Counted from the first letter of the stretch, positions 32,955 to 44,188 are shown. The stretch is DNA of 64,000 nucleotides from an uncultured Alphaproteobacteria bacterium (GCA_947259105.1 CAMYKU010000001.1:1-64000); one strand, 5' to 3'. Translations and numbers: made by a program. Notes: a model not told the origin generated them from the sequence alone.

Positions 32955-33902
32955 CTATTGCGCCGGCGGAAGGTTCCACAATCGCTCCGCATTTCCGTGC
33001 GCAACGGCGTGGGCGACGTCGTCGGGCAGGTCCGCCAGCGCATCTCGCCACACCGCGACCTGGGGCAGGTAGAACTTCTCCCAGTGATTGGCCCAGACAT
33101 TGTCGAAACCGAGCACGAAACGCTCCGGATAACGCACGATCAGCGCCCGCCACGGCGGCGACAGTTTGCGGCCCGCGAACATCTCGGGCCATGGCTCGCG
33201 CGATCGCGCGGTCATGACCGGGTTGGTATGGGCCGGGATGAAATAAAGGTTGGGATGCGCCGCGATCAGGCGCGCCGCCTCGTCCGGGCCGAGCTGGGCC
33301 ATGTGGATCAACACGAAGGGCTGGCCGGGACTGGCGCGGAGCATGGCCTCCAGTTGCCGCATGTACAGGCCGCGATCGGCGCCGATGCCGGCGAACTCGA
33401 TATGGGCGATGAACGGCCAGCCGCGCTTCCGCGCCGCATCGAGCGCGACAGCCACCTTCTCGTGGCCGGGCGGGAACGCCACTTCCGGCGCGATGCTCTT
33501 GCCCTTCCTGTTGTGTTTTTCCGCGTGGTAGATCAGCACTTCGGCCATGGCCGCGAACTCGGGGAATTTCAGCTGTTTGTCGAGAAACGCCTGGAACGCC
33601 CGGGTCGATTTGTCCTGGTAGGCGCCGCCCTTTGTGCGCACCGCCGCGGTGATGCGGTCGGGATGGCGCCGCGCGAACGCCACCATGTCCCTGACCGTGG
33701 TCTTGCGGCGGGCGGCGAGGATCGTGCGCGACACGCCGGCGGCGTCCATGAGTTCGACGATGCGCTCCAGCGCGATGCCGTCCTCGGCCTGGCTGTGCGC
33801 ATCGATGATCGGCAGCCGCTCGGCCGCACCGGCCGCGGCGCTTGCGGCAAGCAGGGCCGCCGCACAGGCCCCGATCGCAAGGCGGATGAACCGCGTATTC
33901 AT
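32955..33902 (-). CDS. Secreted amidohydrolase-family (TIM-barrel) protein
   Basis: Signal peptide MNTRFIRLAIGACAAALLAASAAAGA; LPIIDAHSQ, RFVLGFDNVW. Confidence 0.8.
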   Translation of the reverse strand: MNTRFIRLAIGACAAALLAASAAAGAAERLPIIDAHSQAEDGIALERIVELMDAAGVSRTILAARRKTTVRDMVAFARRHPDRITAAVRTKGGAYQDKSTRAFQAFLDKQLKFPEFAAMAEVLIYHAEKHNRKGKSIAPEVAFPPGHEKVAVALDAARKRGWPFIAHIEFAGIGADRGLYMRQLEAMLRASPGQPFVLIHMAQLGPDEAARLIAAHPNLYFIPAHTNPVMTARSREPWPEMFAGRKLSPPWRALIVRYPERFVLGFDNVWANHWEKFYLPQVAVWRDALADLPDDVAHAVAHGNAERLWNLPPAQ

Positions 33903-33910
33903 TGCATGGG

Positions 33911-33950
33911 CTCGCGCGCCGGAATGGGGGCTCGCGCGCCGGAATGGGGG
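33911..33950. repeat. Perfect 20-bp tandem duplication (ctcgcgcgccggaatggggg x2)
   Basis: Direct inspection; immediately upstream of the amidohydrolase start. Confidence 0.95.
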
Positions 33951-33973
33951 GGGCGCCAACGGGTGGCCCGGAG

Positions 33974-34018
33974 CTATTTGTCGACCGGCTTGATCATGCG
34001 GCCGAGGTCCTTGCCGGC
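33974..34018 (-). repeat. Exact 45-bp copy of the HIT gene 3' end (direct repeat of 36737-36781)
   Basis: ctatttgtcgaccggcttgatcatgcggccgaggtccttgccggc identical at both sites. Confidence 0.98.
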
Positions 34019-34027
34019 AAATTGGCC

Positions 34028-36529
34028 TCATTCCCCGGGCGCCGGATCGCGTAAAGTACGAGGCGGAGACGCCGGCTGCGTGACGCCGGCGCGGACTTTC
34101 GCCGACCGCGGCCTCGACAGCAGCAAAGCGGCCGGCAGCAGCAAAGCATAACACAACGCGCCGAGCATCATTGTCTTGTCGAGGCCGAGGCTTATGCTCG
34201 TCGCAATCGCGACAGCGCTACCCAGCACGCCCGCCGCGCCGTTAACGCCCCAGAGCCATGGGGTTATGCGGTTGTTCCGCCGCTCGCAAAGGCTCATCCC
34301 GGTTGGGAATCCGAAGCCCAGCAGAATGCCGCCCGGTATCGTGAGCGCCAGACAGGCGAGCGCGCGCAGGGCCAGCGTCAACTCCGTCAACTCAAGGAAG
34401 ATCCTGTGGATCACAAGGCCCGCTATCAGGAAGTAGCCCGCCGTCAGCGCCACCCAGACGATGATCCGGCTTCGGCTGTTCAACGGCAGCCGGCCGGAAG
34501 CCAGACTACCGATGCCCGTCGACAGGATCAGGCTGAACAACACGACCGCCAGGCCCAGGCTTGGATGGCCGAGAAAGAGCCCCATCGTCTGCAGCAGGCT
34601 GATCTCCAGGAACATGAACCCAAGGCCGATCAGAAAGAAATATGCGGTGCCGCCGATAAACGTCGCCCCGTCGATCGCCTCGACGGAGCGGCGGAGCGGG
34701 TAAAGTATGACCAGCGCGACCATGAGCGCCGAAAACAGGATGACGAAGAACAGGTTCAGCGACGCCCGGACATGCCCCGGAACGAACGGAGCGGTCCCGT
34801 CCCGGGCCAATCTGAAGAGTTCCAACGGTCGGCCCAGCGGCGCCTGGTTGAAGAAGAAGGGCTGGGCGTCGGTTGGCGGAAAGAGCTTCAGGAAGCCGTG
34901 CGCCGTCGCCGACTCGAGTTCATCCTCGTTGCCGGCCTCGACGATTGCCTTAAGCATGGGAGCGGCTGTGCTCCGGCGTGGCGAAACGATCACCTCGAAC
35001 GCCATCTCCCCGGCGGCCTCGTCCAGCACGTCCAGTTGCGTCTGCGTAAGCGGGTCACGCGCCAGGATCAGTGTCGAAAGGTTCTTTGTCGGCAGCGTTG
35101 TGCCCGCAAGATAGATATGCGCCCGCGGGTTCCGGGCGCCGCGATCCAACAGCGCTGCGACGGCCAGGCTGAGAATGCGCCCTGTTTCGGGCATGTCGGG
35201 CCTGTTCAGCCAGCGGCTGACCGTGAACACGCCGCCTTCGGCGAGATCGTCCATGAAAACGCGCCAGGCTTCGACCGTGTAGAGGCCGTTTTCCGATAGC
35301 GCGAACGCGCCGGCGCTGGTCGAGGCCCAGGTGTCGACCATGCTCATTTGAATTATGTCGAAGGATTCCCTGTTGCGACTGAACCAGCTGCGGGCCTCGC
35401 TGCGAACCAGCTCAACATTCTCAAGCTTGTCGAAACCCGTATAGCTCCGGTAATGGGGATCGTTCCGCAACAGATTGATCTGGGTCGAATTGACATCCAG
35501 CGCGACCACCGAATCCACGCCGAAATACTTCGCCGTCAGAACATCCCTGCCGCCGCCGACACCGATGACGGCCGCGCTTTCCAGGCCGGAAAGGCGATAG
35601 GCCAGTGACGTGATATCGTAGGCAAGGAAGTCCAGGTCCCCGAAACTTGTTCCATCGAAGCGCGTCAGCGGCGTTCCCGCTTCGCCGTCGATAATCAGAT
35701 TGCGATAGGTCGCGCGAGCCGAGTCCGGCAGTCTGGTCGAGGGACCCCAGAGGAACGGCCTTTTGCCTTCCCATTCCGTATGCACCGTAACACGAGAGAT
35801 GCTATTCCAGCGATCGAGGTCGATCGTCGATTGCGGTACCGCAACGCCCTTGGCGAACAGCGGGTAAACCAAGGGCTTGTCCAATGTCGCGTTGACCGTC
35901 CCGAAGATCAGCAACAGCGCGACACCGGTGACGAGAGGTTTCTCGTCGAATAACGGCTGGTCTGCCGCGCTACCCATCGCAGCGCGGCGGAAACACAGGC
36001 CCGACGCCATGGGAATCGCCGCCGCCATAAGCAGGGCCGACGGGGTATCCAGAACCTCCATGAGCAAAAGCGCCGCAAGGCAGCCGGCGGCGGCGCCGAG
36101 CAGGTCATATCCGTATACCGCGCTAACTTTGAAGGGCGAGCGCGTCAGACAGAGCGAGATGACCATGCCCGCGAAATAGAACGGCAGGCCGGTCAGGAGC
36201 GCAACCGTCGGCAGAAAAATTGCCGTTAACGCGAAACGGCTGTCGATGATCGGCACCGTCATCGACAACAATACGGCTACGGGCAGCGATACACCGAAAT
36301 AAAGCGAGCCTTTCGCCGCCACATAAAGAAGGGTCTTCCGCTGCGTTTCCGCATCGCCCCGGTAGACCCGGACCGCACCCAGCGTCATTCCGAACATGGC
36401 GATGCTGATAACGAGAAAAGATACGTGATACCAGGTGGTTACGGAGAAAATCCGGGACAGCATGAGCTGCACCATCAATACGCTTGCACTGACCAGAAAA
36501 ACCCCAAACAGGAACCAGCCGCGATGCAT
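34028..36529 (-). CDS. Polytopic membrane protein with spermidine-synthase-like SAM-dependent domain
   Basis: N-terminal TM block, AAVIGVGGGRDVLTAKYFGVDSVVALDVNSTQINLL, C-terminal TM block; 833 aa. Confidence 0.85.
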   Translation of the reverse strand: MHRGWFLFGVFLVSASVLMVQLMLSRIFSVTTWYHVSFLVISIAMFGMTLGAVRVYRGDAETQRKTLLYVAAKGSLYFGVSLPVAVLLSMTVPIIDSRFALTAIFLPTVALLTGLPFYFAGMVISLCLTRSPFKVSAVYGYDLLGAAAGCLAALLLMEVLDTPSALLMAAAIPMASGLCFRRAAMGSAADQPLFDEKPLVTGVALLLIFGTVNATLDKPLVYPLFAKGVAVPQSTIDLDRWNSISRVTVHTEWEGKRPFLWGPSTRLPDSARATYRNLIIDGEAGTPLTRFDGTSFGDLDFLAYDITSLAYRLSGLESAAVIGVGGGRDVLTAKYFGVDSVVALDVNSTQINLLRNDPHYRSYTGFDKLENVELVRSEARSWFSRNRESFDIIQMSMVDTWASTSAGAFALSENGLYTVEAWRVFMDDLAEGGVFTVSRWLNRPDMPETGRILSLAVAALLDRGARNPRAHIYLAGTTLPTKNLSTLILARDPLTQTQLDVLDEAAGEMAFEVIVSPRRSTAAPMLKAIVEAGNEDELESATAHGFLKLFPPTDAQPFFFNQAPLGRPLELFRLARDGTAPFVPGHVRASLNLFFVILFSALMVALVILYPLRRSVEAIDGATFIGGTAYFFLIGLGFMFLEISLLQTMGLFLGHPSLGLAVVLFSLILSTGIGSLASGRLPLNSRSRIIVWVALTAGYFLIAGLVIHRIFLELTELTLALRALACLALTIPGGILLGFGFPTGMSLCERRNNRITPWLWGVNGAAGVLGSAVAIATSISLGLDKTMMLGALCYALLLPAALLLSRPRSAKVRAGVTQPASPPRTLRDPAPGE

Positions 36530-36736
36530 CGTTGCGCCCCTGTACCTTATGATGCCGATATCGGCCGTGCTCGATGGTGGACGGGAGCTCGAACGGCGGC
36601 CTGACCGCTATTTCCGCCCGAAAGCAGCACACACTTTCCCGCAACGCCGGGACTCTATTACCCTTCCGGTGATTAAGAATTTGTGAACCTCGCATGGGGT
36701 CCGGTTGCCAGCACGCTGCCCTGGCGGCAGGCAGGC

Positions 36737-37111
36737 CTATTTGTCGACCGGCTTGATCATGCGGCCGAGGTCCTTGCCGGCGAAGATGTGCACGTGGAAA
36801 TGCATGACCTCCTGATGCGCATCGGGCCCGCAATTGGAAAGAATGCGATAGCCGGACCCGACGACGCCCAGGTCGCGCGCCACCCTGCCGACGGCGCGGA
36901 AGAAGCCGATGATCTCCTCGCCCGTGGCGCGGGCCGCGAAATCGTCGGACGACGCATATGGCCCCTTGGGGATCACCAGCACATGGACCGGCGCCTGCGG
37001 CTCGATATCGCGGAAGGCCAGCGCCCAGTCGTCCTCGTACACCCTGTCGCAGGGAATTTCGCCGCGCAGGATCTTCGCAAAGATGTTGCTCTTGTCGTAA
37101 CTCATTTTCAT
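36737..37111 (-). CDS. HIT family protein
   Basis: NIFAKILRGEIPCDRVYEDDWALAFRDIEPQAPVHVLVIPK; MHFHVHIFAGKDLG. Confidence 0.97.
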   Translation of the reverse strand: MKMSYDKSNIFAKILRGEIPCDRVYEDDWALAFRDIEPQAPVHVLVIPKGPYASSDDFAARATGEEIIGFFRAVGRVARDLGVVGSGYRILSNCGPDAHQEVMHFHVHIFAGKDLGRMIKPVDK

Positions 37112-37264
37112 GCTCCCTCAGTTGCCGGGCGGCCGCATCCGCGATTCCTTCCGATTGCGCCGGCCGCCCTGGGCCAACCCCTGCGCGGGGCTTTCGCCGC
37201 ACCGGCGGCGGCCCGCGGTCGCGGGCTCACCCAGCCCGTAATCCGGGCCGGGTCCCGTATTTCG

Positions 37265-37594
37265 TCATGTCTTCCGTGAAGCCTTTTCCGCGATGCCGGA
37301 CGTTCCTTCGCGGGCCTGCAGCGCCCGCCAGACGTCTTCCGGTGCGACTCCCTTCGCCGCCCACAGCACCAGCAGGTGATAGAGCAGATCGGCGCTTTCG
37401 GCGGCCAGCGCGGCCTTGTCCTGCGTCAGCGCGGCAATAATCGTCTCGGCCGATTCCTCGCCCACCTTCTTCGCCACCGCCTCGGGCCCGCCGGCCAGCA
37501 GCTTCGCCGTCCAGGAGGTAGCAGGGTCGGCCCGCTTGCGCGATTCGACGACCGCGAACAGCCGGTCGAGGATGGTTGCGTCGATCTCGTTCAT
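37265..37594 (-). CDS. hisE: Phosphoribosyl-ATP pyrophosphatase
   Basis: SWTAKLLAGGPEAVAKKVGEESAETIIAA...ADLLYHLLVLW. Confidence 0.96.
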   Translation of the reverse strand: MNEIDATILDRLFAVVESRKRADPATSWTAKLLAGGPEAVAKKVGEESAETIIAALTQDKAALAAESADLLYHLLVLWAAKGVAPEDVWRALQAREGTSGIAEKASRKT

Positions 37595-37630
37595 GCCGCC
37601 TGCCTAGCAGAAAACCTGCGCCCTGTGAAA

Positions 37631-37812
37631 GATTAACCACAGAGACACAGAGACACAGAGAGGATGGAGAAAATCAGATCTTCCGCGGTTTCTGTCCAGC
37701 AACCTGCGCGATTTGGGGTCAATTGATACCCGGCCAAAGCGGCCCCCGAGGAGCGCGGTGACTCCCCGATGATTCCCGAAATCTCTGTGTCTCTGTGGCT
37801 CTGTGGTAAACC
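37631..37812. repeat. CACAGAGA-type inverted repeat (copy 2, longer spacer)
   Basis: gattaaccacagagacacagagacacagagagg ... tctctgtgtctctgtggctctgtggtaaacc. Confidence 0.92.
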
Positions 37813-37814
37813 CT

Positions 37815-38579
37815 TTAAGCCTCAAGCCGCACGGGGACACCGGCCTTGGCCATGTGTTCCTTGGCCTCGCGGATCGAGTAGGTGCCGAAATGGAAGATCG
37901 ACGCCGCCAGCACCGCCGCGGCGTGGCCTTCGCGCACCCCTTCGACCAGGTGATCGAGGGTGCCGACGCCGCCCGAGGCGATCACCGGCACCGGCACCGG
38001 ATCGGCGATTGCGCGGGTCAGCGCGCAGTCGAAACCTTCCTTGGTGCCGTCCCGGTCCATCGAGGTCAGCAGGATCTCGCCGGCGCCCGAAGCGGCCATG
38101 CGCTGTGCCCATTCGACCGCATCGATGCCCGTCGGCTCGCGCCCGCCATGGGTGAAGACCTCCCACGTGCCGGGGCCCGAGCGCCGCGCGTCTATGGCAA
38201 CGACGATGCATTGCGCGCCGAAGCGTTCCGCCGCCTCGGCCACGAATTCCGGGCGTTCGACGGCGGCGGTGTTGATCGAAACCTTGTCGGCGCCGGCCAG
38301 CAGCAGGCGCCGGATGTCGCCGGTGTTGCGCACGCCGCCGCCGATGGTCAGCGGCATGAAGCACTGCTCGGCGGTGCTGGCCGCGATGTCGAGGATGATG
38401 TCGCGGTTGTCGGACGAGGCGGTGATGTCGAGGAACGTCAACTCGTCGGCGCCGGCCTCGTCATAGACGCGCGCCTGTTCGACCGGGTCGCCGGCATCGA
38501 CGAGATTGACGAAATTCACGCCCTTGACGACGCGCCCGTCCTTCACGTCGAGACACGGTATGATACGGATCTTCAGCAC
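37815..38579 (-). CDS. hisF: Imidazole glycerol phosphate synthase subunit HisF
   Basis: [34 protein letters not shown] start. Confidence 0.98.
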   Translation of the reverse strand: MLKIRIIPCLDVKDGRVVKGVNFVNLVDAGDPVEQARVYDEAGADELTFLDITASSDNRDIILDIAASTAEQCFMPLTIGGGVRNTGDIRRLLLAGADKVSINTAAVERPEFVAEAAERFGAQCIVVAIDARRSGPGTWEVFTHGGREPTGIDAVEWAQRMAASGAGEILLTSMDRDGTKEGFDCALTRAIADPVPVPVIASGGVGTLDHLVEGVREGHAAAVLAASIFHFGTYSIREAKEHMAKAGVPVRLEA

Positions 38580-39286
38580 AGCTTCAGCGCATCCTCGAGC
38601 TTGATGCGGCCGTCGTAGAGTGCCCGGCCGACGATCGCGCCGGCGATGCTCTTTTCCACGGCGAGCGCACGGATATCGCTGAGCGACGAGACCCCGCCCG
38701 AGGCGATCACCGGCACCGGAACGGCCCGCGCGAGCGCCGCCGTCGCCTGGACGTTCGCGCCTTCCAGCACGCCGTCGCGGTCGATGTCGGTGTGGATGAT
38801 CGCGGCGACGCCGGCATCTGCGAACTTCCGGGCCAGCGCGATCGCCTCGATGTCGGTGTCCTCGGCCCAGCCCTCGACGGCGACCCGGCCGCCGCGCGCA
38901 TCGATGCCGACGGCGACGCATCCGGGCCATTTGCGGCTGGCCGCGACGACCAGATCCGGGTCCTTGACCGCGGCGGTGCCGAGGATCAGCCGCGCGACTC
39001 CGCAATCGAGCCAGCTTTCGATGGTCGCAAGGGTGCGGATGCCGCCGCCGAGCTGCACCGGGATGTCGACGGCGTTGACGATCGCCTCCACCGCCCCGGC
39101 GTTCACCGGCTTGCCGGCGAAGGCGCCGTCCAGGTCGACGATATGCAGCCACGACGCGCCGGCCTCGCGGAACGACGCGGCCTGCCCGGCCGGATCGTCG
39201 CTGAACACCGTCGCCCGGTCCATATCGCCGCGGACCAGCCGCACGCAACGCCCGTCCTTGAGGTCGATCGCCGGATACAGGATCAT
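38573..39286 (-). CDS. hisA: Phosphoribosylformimino-5-aminoimidazole carboxamide ribotide isomerase
   Basis: [32 protein letters not shown]. Confidence 0.98.
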   Translation of the reverse strand: MILYPAIDLKDGRCVRLVRGDMDRATVFSDDPAGQAASFREAGASWLHIVDLDGAFAGKPVNAGAVEAIVNAVDIPVQLGGGIRTLATIESWLDCGVARLILGTAAVKDPDLVVAASRKWPGCVAVGIDARGGRVAVEGWAEDTDIEAIALARKFADAGVAAIIHTDIDRDGVLEGANVQATAALARAVPVPVIASGGVSSLSDIRALAVEKSIAGAIVGRALYDGRIKLEDALKLC

Positions 39287-39852
39287 GCGCCGGGCCCTCC
39301 CGTTGCTCCCTCGGGGGCTACACCGACCAGGATCTTGTAGTAGTAGCGGCCCGGAACCCAGCTCCCATCGGCAAGCCGGGCATAGAGCGGGTGGGTGCCC
39401 CAGAGCAGGTAGCCGAGCGATTCGTACATCGCGATCGCCGCCTCCTGGGTCTCGCGAACATCCAGGTTGATCATGCCGAAACCCTCGGCCAGGGCCGTCG
39501 CCTCCACCGCCTCGGTGAGCATCCGGGCAATACCGTGGCTCCGCGCCCAGGGCGCGACGAAGGCGCTTTTCAGGGTGCAGGCCGCCGCCTGCGCCTCATT
39601 GTTGCGGGTCGGCCGGAAGATCTGCGCCGACCCCGCGATGACGCCGTCGAGCCGGCCGACGAACAGCGTCCGGCCGGGCACCAGCACCACGCCCCTCCAG
39701 TAGGATTCCTGGATTTGCCGGGGCGGCGGGGTCAGCCAGCCGAAGCCGCCGCCCGCGGTGATCGCCGCCTCGGCGGCATCGCACAGCTCTTCGAGATCGC
39801 GGCCGGACAGCTCGCCGACGATCGCAACGCTGGTTTCCACCAGGCCGGTCAC
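39283..39852 (-). CDS. GNAT family N-acetyltransferase
   Basis: [56 protein letters not shown] start, overlaps hisH and hisA. Confidence 0.9.
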   Translation of the reverse strand: MTGLVETSVAIVGELSGRDLEELCDAAEAAITAGGGFGWLTPPPRQIQESYWRGVVLVPGRTLFVGRLDGVIAGSAQIFRPTRNNEAQAAACTLKSAFVAPWARSHGIARMLTEAVEATALAEGFGMINLDVRETQEAAIAMYESLGYLLWGTHPLYARLADGSWVPGRYYYKILVGVAPEGATGGPGA

Positions 39853-40475
39853 GGCCGCCACTCCAGGAACGCTTCGATGAAGGCGAGGCCGGCCTTCTGG
39901 CTTTTCTCCGGGTGGAACTGGCTGCCGACCATGTTGTCGCGTCCGACCACCGCGGCCAGCGCGCCGCCGTATTCGGCGGTCGCCAGCACATGGTCCGGAT
40001 CGGCGCATTGGAACTGGAAGCTGTGCACGAAGTACATGTGGGTCGCGGCCGGCTGGCTGTCCAGAACCGGATGCGGTTTCAGGTTTTCCAGCTCGTTCCA
40101 GCCCATATGCGGCACCTTCAGCGCCGGGTCGGACGGCTTCATCCCTGCGACCTCGCCGGCGATCCAGCCGAGGCCGGGATGGCTGCCGTGTTCCAGCCCG
40201 CGCGTCGCCATCAGCTGCATGCCGACGCAGATGCCAAGGAACGGCCGGCCGCCGCGCAGCACCGCCTCTTCGAGCGCCTCGACCATGCCGGCGAGCGCGT
40301 TGAGCCCGCTCCAGCAATCCCCGAACGCGCCGACCCCGGGCAGAACGATGCGGTCGGCGGCGGCCACCGTTTCCGGGTCAGAGGTGACGGCGACCGGCGC
40401 GCCGGCCATGCGCTCGAACGCCTTGGCGGCCGAATGCAGGTTGCCGGAGCCGTAATCGACGATGGCGACATTCAT
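39849..40475 (-). CDS. hisH: Imidazole glycerol phosphate synthase subunit HisH
   Basis: [41 protein letters not shown]. Confidence 0.98.
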   Translation of the reverse strand: MNVAIVDYGSGNLHSAAKAFERMAGAPVAVTSDPETVAAADRIVLPGVGAFGDCWSGLNALAGMVEALEEAVLRGGRPFLGICVGMQLMATRGLEHGSHPGLGWIAGEVAGMKPSDPALKVPHMGWNELENLKPHPVLDSQPAATHMYFVHSFQFQCADPDHVLATAEYGGALAAVVGRDNMVGSQFHPEKSQKAGLAFIEAFLEWRP

Positions 40476-41074
40476 GCCGAGCCGCCGCCGAGCACGCCCT
40501 TGGTCGACGGCACCGCGTCCGCCTCGCGCGGGTCGACCGCCACCGCCTGGCGCAGCGCGCGGGCCAGCCCCTTGAAGCACGATTCCGCGATATGGTGGTT
40601 GTTCTCGCCGTAGAGGTTCTCGACATGCAGGGTCAGCCCGGCGTTCTGGGCGAAGGCGCCGAACCACTCGCGGAACAGCTCGGTGTCGAAATCGCCCAGC
40701 TTGGGCCGGGTGAATGCGACCTTCCAGACCAGCCAGGGCCGGTTCGAGCAGTCCAGCGCCACCCTTGTGAGCGTCTCGTCCATTGGGATGAGCGCGCTGC
40801 CGTAGCGGGTGATCCCCTTGCGGTCGCCCAGCGCCTTGGCCACCGCCTGGCCGATCGCAATCCCGGTATCCTCGGTGGTGTGGTGGAAATCGATATGCAA
40901 ATCGCCCTTGGCCCGCACCGTCAGGTCGATCAGGCCGTGGCGCGCCAGCTGCTCCAGCATGTGGTCGAGGAACCCGATCCCCGTGGCCACGTCGCAGCGT
41001 CCGGTGCCGTCGAGATCGACGGTGACCGAGATCTGCGTCTCGCGGGTGTTGCGCTCTATGCTTGCCTGCCGCAT
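40472..41074 (-). CDS. hisB: Imidazoleglycerol-phosphate dehydratase
   Basis: [34 protein letters not shown]. Confidence 0.98.
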   Translation of the reverse strand: MRQASIERNTRETQISVTVDLDGTGRCDVATGIGFLDHMLEQLARHGLIDLTVRAKGDLHIDFHHTTEDTGIAIGQAVAKALGDRKGITRYGSALIPMDETLTRVALDCSNRPWLVWKVAFTRPKLGDFDTELFREWFGAFAQNAGLTLHVENLYGENNHHIAESCFKGLARALRQAVAVDPREADAVPSTKGVLGGGSA

Positions 41075-41237
41075 CGATTTCTCCAGTTCCGGAAAACGGC
41101 GCCGTTTTAGCAGCACAGCGCGGCAAAGGCCAGCACCGCGGGGCGGCCCTTGACTGCTGGCGCGAAATCGCCACATGGGGTAGGTTCGCGCCGCCCGCAA
41201 TGGCCGGCGGATTGCACGAATCAAACGGATTTCGCCC

Positions 41238-41780
41238 ATGTCCGATCAGACAGTTTGGCACGGCACCACAATTCTCTCGGTCCGCAGGGGCGACTCGGTG
41301 GTGGTCGCCGGCGACGGGCAGGTCAGCCTCGGCGACACCGTCATCAAGTCGAACGCCCGCAAGGTGCGGCGGCTGGGCGATGGCGGCGTGATCGTCGGCT
41401 TCGCCGGCGCGACGGCCGACGCCTTCACCCTGTTCGAGCGGCTGGAAGCCAAGCTGGAGCAGCATCCGGGGCAGCTCACGCGGGCCTGCGTCGAGCTGGC
41501 CAAGGATTGGCGCACGGACCGCTATCTGCGCCGCCTGGAGGCGATGATGGCGGTGGCCGACAAGGACGTCTCGCTGATCGTTTCCGGCACCGGCGACGTA
41601 CTGGAGCCCGAGGAGGGGCTGATCGGCATCGGCTCCGGCGGCTCCTATGCGCTGGCCGCGGCGCGGGCGCTCGCCGCCGTCGACGGCCTCGACGCCGAGG
41701 AGATCGCACGCCGCGCAATGGCGATCGCCGCCGGCATCTGCGTCTATACCAACGATTCCATAACCGTCGAGACACTATGA
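41238..41780 (+). CDS. hslV: ATP-dependent protease subunit HslV
   Basis: [40 protein letters not shown]. Confidence 0.98.
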   Translation: MSDQTVWHGTTILSVRRGDSVVVAGDGQVSLGDTVIKSNARKVRRLGDGGVIVGFAGATADAFTLFERLEAKLEQHPGQLTRACVELAKDWRTDRYLRRLEAMMAVADKDVSLIVSGTGDVLEPEEGLIGIGSGGSYALAAARALAAVDGLDAEEIARRAMAIAAGICVYTNDSITVETL

Positions 41781-43087
41781 CATCCTTCAGCCCCCGCGAA
41801 ATCGTCTCTGAACTCGACCGCTATATCGTCGGCCAGAACGACGCCAAGCGCGCCGTCGCCATTGCACTGCGCAACCGCTGGCGGCGCCTGCAGCTGCCCG
41901 ACGAGATGCGCGAGGAGGTGCTGCCCAAGAACATCCTGATGATCGGTCCGACCGGCGTCGGCAAGACCGAGATCGCCCGGCGCCTCGCGCGGCTGGCACA
42001 GGCCCCGTTCATCAAGGTCGAGGCGACCAAGTTCACCGAGGTCGGCTATGTCGGCCGCGACGTCGAGCAGATCGTCCGCGACCTCGCCGAGGTATCGATT
42101 CACATCACCCGCGAGCAGCAGCGCAAGCAGGTGCTGGCCAAGGCCGAACTGGCGGCCGAGGAGCGGGTGCTGGACGCGCTGGTCGGCGACAGCGCCAGCG
42201 AGGGCACGCGGCAGTCGTTCCGCGTCAAGCTGCGCCAGGGCGAGATCGACGACAAGGAAGTCGAGATCCAGGTCCAGGACATGGGCACGGCCGGCATGCC
42301 GACCTTCGAGATCCCGGGCATGCCCGGCGCCCAGATGGGCATGATCAACCTCAACGAGATCATGGGCAAGATGATGGGCGGCCGCACCAAGCCGCGGCGC
42401 ATGAGCGTCGCCGAGTCCTACGCGGTGCTGATCGACGAGGAGAGCGACAAGCTGCTGGACGACGAGGCGGTGGTGAAGACGGCGCTGGAGACGGTCGAGG
42501 AGAACGGCATCGTGTTCCTCGACGAGATCGACAAGATCACCGCGCGTTCCGAGCGCACCGGCGCGGACGTCAGCCGCGAGGGCGTGCAGCGCGACCTGCT
42601 GCCGCTGATCGAGGGCACCACGGTGGCGACCAAGCACGGGCCGGTCAAGACCGACCATATCCTGTTCATCGCGTCGGGCGCGTTCCATCTCGCCAAGCCG
42701 GCGGACCTGCTGCCGGAGCTGCAGGGCCGCTTGCCGATTCGCGTTGAATTACGGGCACTTACCCGGGATGACTTCGTGCGGATTCTCAAGGAGCCCGAGA
42801 ACAGCCTGATCCGCCAGTACGTGGCGCTGCTGGGTGCTGAAGAGGTGACGCTGGAGTTCACCGAAGATGCCATCGAGGAGATCGCCAGCCTCTCCGCCGA
42901 AGTCAATTCGCGGGTCGAGAACATCGGCGCCCGCCGCCTGCACACGGTGCTGGAGCGGCTGCTCGAGGAAATCTCCTTCACCGCCACAGACCGCGGCGGC
43001 GAGACGATCACCATCGACGCCGAGTACGTCCGCGACCAGGTCGCGGACCTCGCCAACGAATCGGATTTGAGCAAGTTTATCCTGTAG
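41777..43087 (+). CDS. hslU: ATP-dependent protease ATPase subunit HslU
   Basis: [50 protein letters not shown]. Confidence 0.98.
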   Translation: MTSFSPREIVSELDRYIVGQNDAKRAVAIALRNRWRRLQLPDEMREEVLPKNILMIGPTGVGKTEIARRLARLAQAPFIKVEATKFTEVGYVGRDVEQIVRDLAEVSIHITREQQRKQVLAKAELAAEERVLDALVGDSASEGTRQSFRVKLRQGEIDDKEVEIQVQDMGTAGMPTFEIPGMPGAQMGMINLNEIMGKMMGGRTKPRRMSVAESYAVLIDEESDKLLDDEAVVKTALETVEENGIVFLDEIDKITARSERTGADVSREGVQRDLLPLIEGTTVATKHGPVKTDHILFIASGAFHLAKPADLLPELQGRLPIRVELRALTRDDFVRILKEPENSLIRQYVALLGAEEVTLEFTEDAIEEIASLSAEVNSRVENIGARRLHTVLERLLEEISFTATDRGGETITIDAEYVRDQVADLANESDLSKFIL

Positions 43088-43312
43088 GGCGGGCCCGCGA
43101 CTGCGGGGGCACCTTTGCCAACACATCAGTTGAACGGTCGGCCGCCGGCGCCCGGGTGGTTTGGAGATGCGTCCCATCACGACGCGATTGCGACGCCATT
43201 CGGGCAGGAGTACCCTGCTGATGCAGGAAACGGACTCAAATTTCACTGTCGTTTTGCGAGCACACTGATAAAAGATAACCCCCCAACGGGGATCCTTGTA
43301 ATGGAGGCGATA

Positions 43313-43855
43313 ATGAGGATCCGGTCAATTGCCGTGATTTGCGCGTTCTTGGTGGCGGGTTCTGCATGGTCAGTCGGGGCAGGCGAGCACCCGTTGACGC
43401 CCCGCTTGGTGCTGGACGACAAGGTCGTGATCCTGGTGCCGCGGGATTTCGAGCTGATGAGCGAGGAGATGGCGCGGCTCAAATATCCCTCGGAGCGGCG
43501 CCCGCCGATCGTGTTCACGAATTACGACGGCACTGTCAACGTCACGGTCAAACCGACCGAGCACCGAATGACGGAGGCGGGCGTAGAAGCCGCGCGGATT
43601 TCGATCGCTCGCAGTTTAAAGAGTATTTACCCGTCTGGAACAGTGCGCAGCGGCAACGTCGTGGTGGATGGCAGGGCTGCGTTCCTGATCGATATGCGGA
43701 CCCCGGCCCTCGATACGGAAATCCACAACCTGATTGCCGGCGCCCCGGTCGCGAACCGCCTCGTCATGTTTTCGTTCAACGTGCCACGTGAGCTTGAGTC
43801 CGAATGGCTCGACACCGGCAAGCACATCCTGACGTCGATCGAGTTCAGGGACTGA
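43313..43855 (+). CDS. Hypothetical secreted protein
   Basis: Signal peptide MRIRSIAVICAFLVAGSAWSVGAG; RBS ggag; no family recognised. Confidence 0.7.
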   Translation: MRIRSIAVICAFLVAGSAWSVGAGEHPLTPRLVLDDKVVILVPRDFELMSEEMARLKYPSERRPPIVFTNYDGTVNVTVKPTEHRMTEAGVEAARISIARSLKSIYPSGTVRSGNVVVDGRAAFLIDMRTPALDTEIHNLIAGAPVANRLVMFSFNVPRELESEWLDTGKHILTSIEFRD

Positions 43856-43991
43856 TTCCTGGCCGGTCTGTCGCTTGGAGTCTGATGCACCGTCCCTATC
43901 CTTGGGCGCGGCGGGTTTCGAATTTGCGTCGCCGGTTCGTTCGCGCAGTCGTATTACGGACATCTTCTTCTATTTGCCCTTTGCAATGCTT

Positions 43992-44026
43992 CTGAAACCC
44001 GCAGAAAACACTGGCGCATGGGGTTG
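43992..44026 (+). repeat. 35-bp dispersed motif, copy 2 (upstream of MFS gene)
   Basis: ctgaaacccgcagaaaacactggcgcatggggttg; 32/35 to reverse complement of 12126-12160. Confidence 0.8.
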
Positions 44027-44188
44027 AATGCCTCGCCGGTCGCGAACCGGTGCGGCGGCGGGCGATTTCGGTCGAAGGCAGACCCTGCAATCGGTATCAT
44101 CGCCCGCACGACGGAGACACAGGGTGGACAATCCGGACATGCCGGGATTCGGAAAAAGAAACACGTCGGCGGTAAAGGGCAGGGCGGG

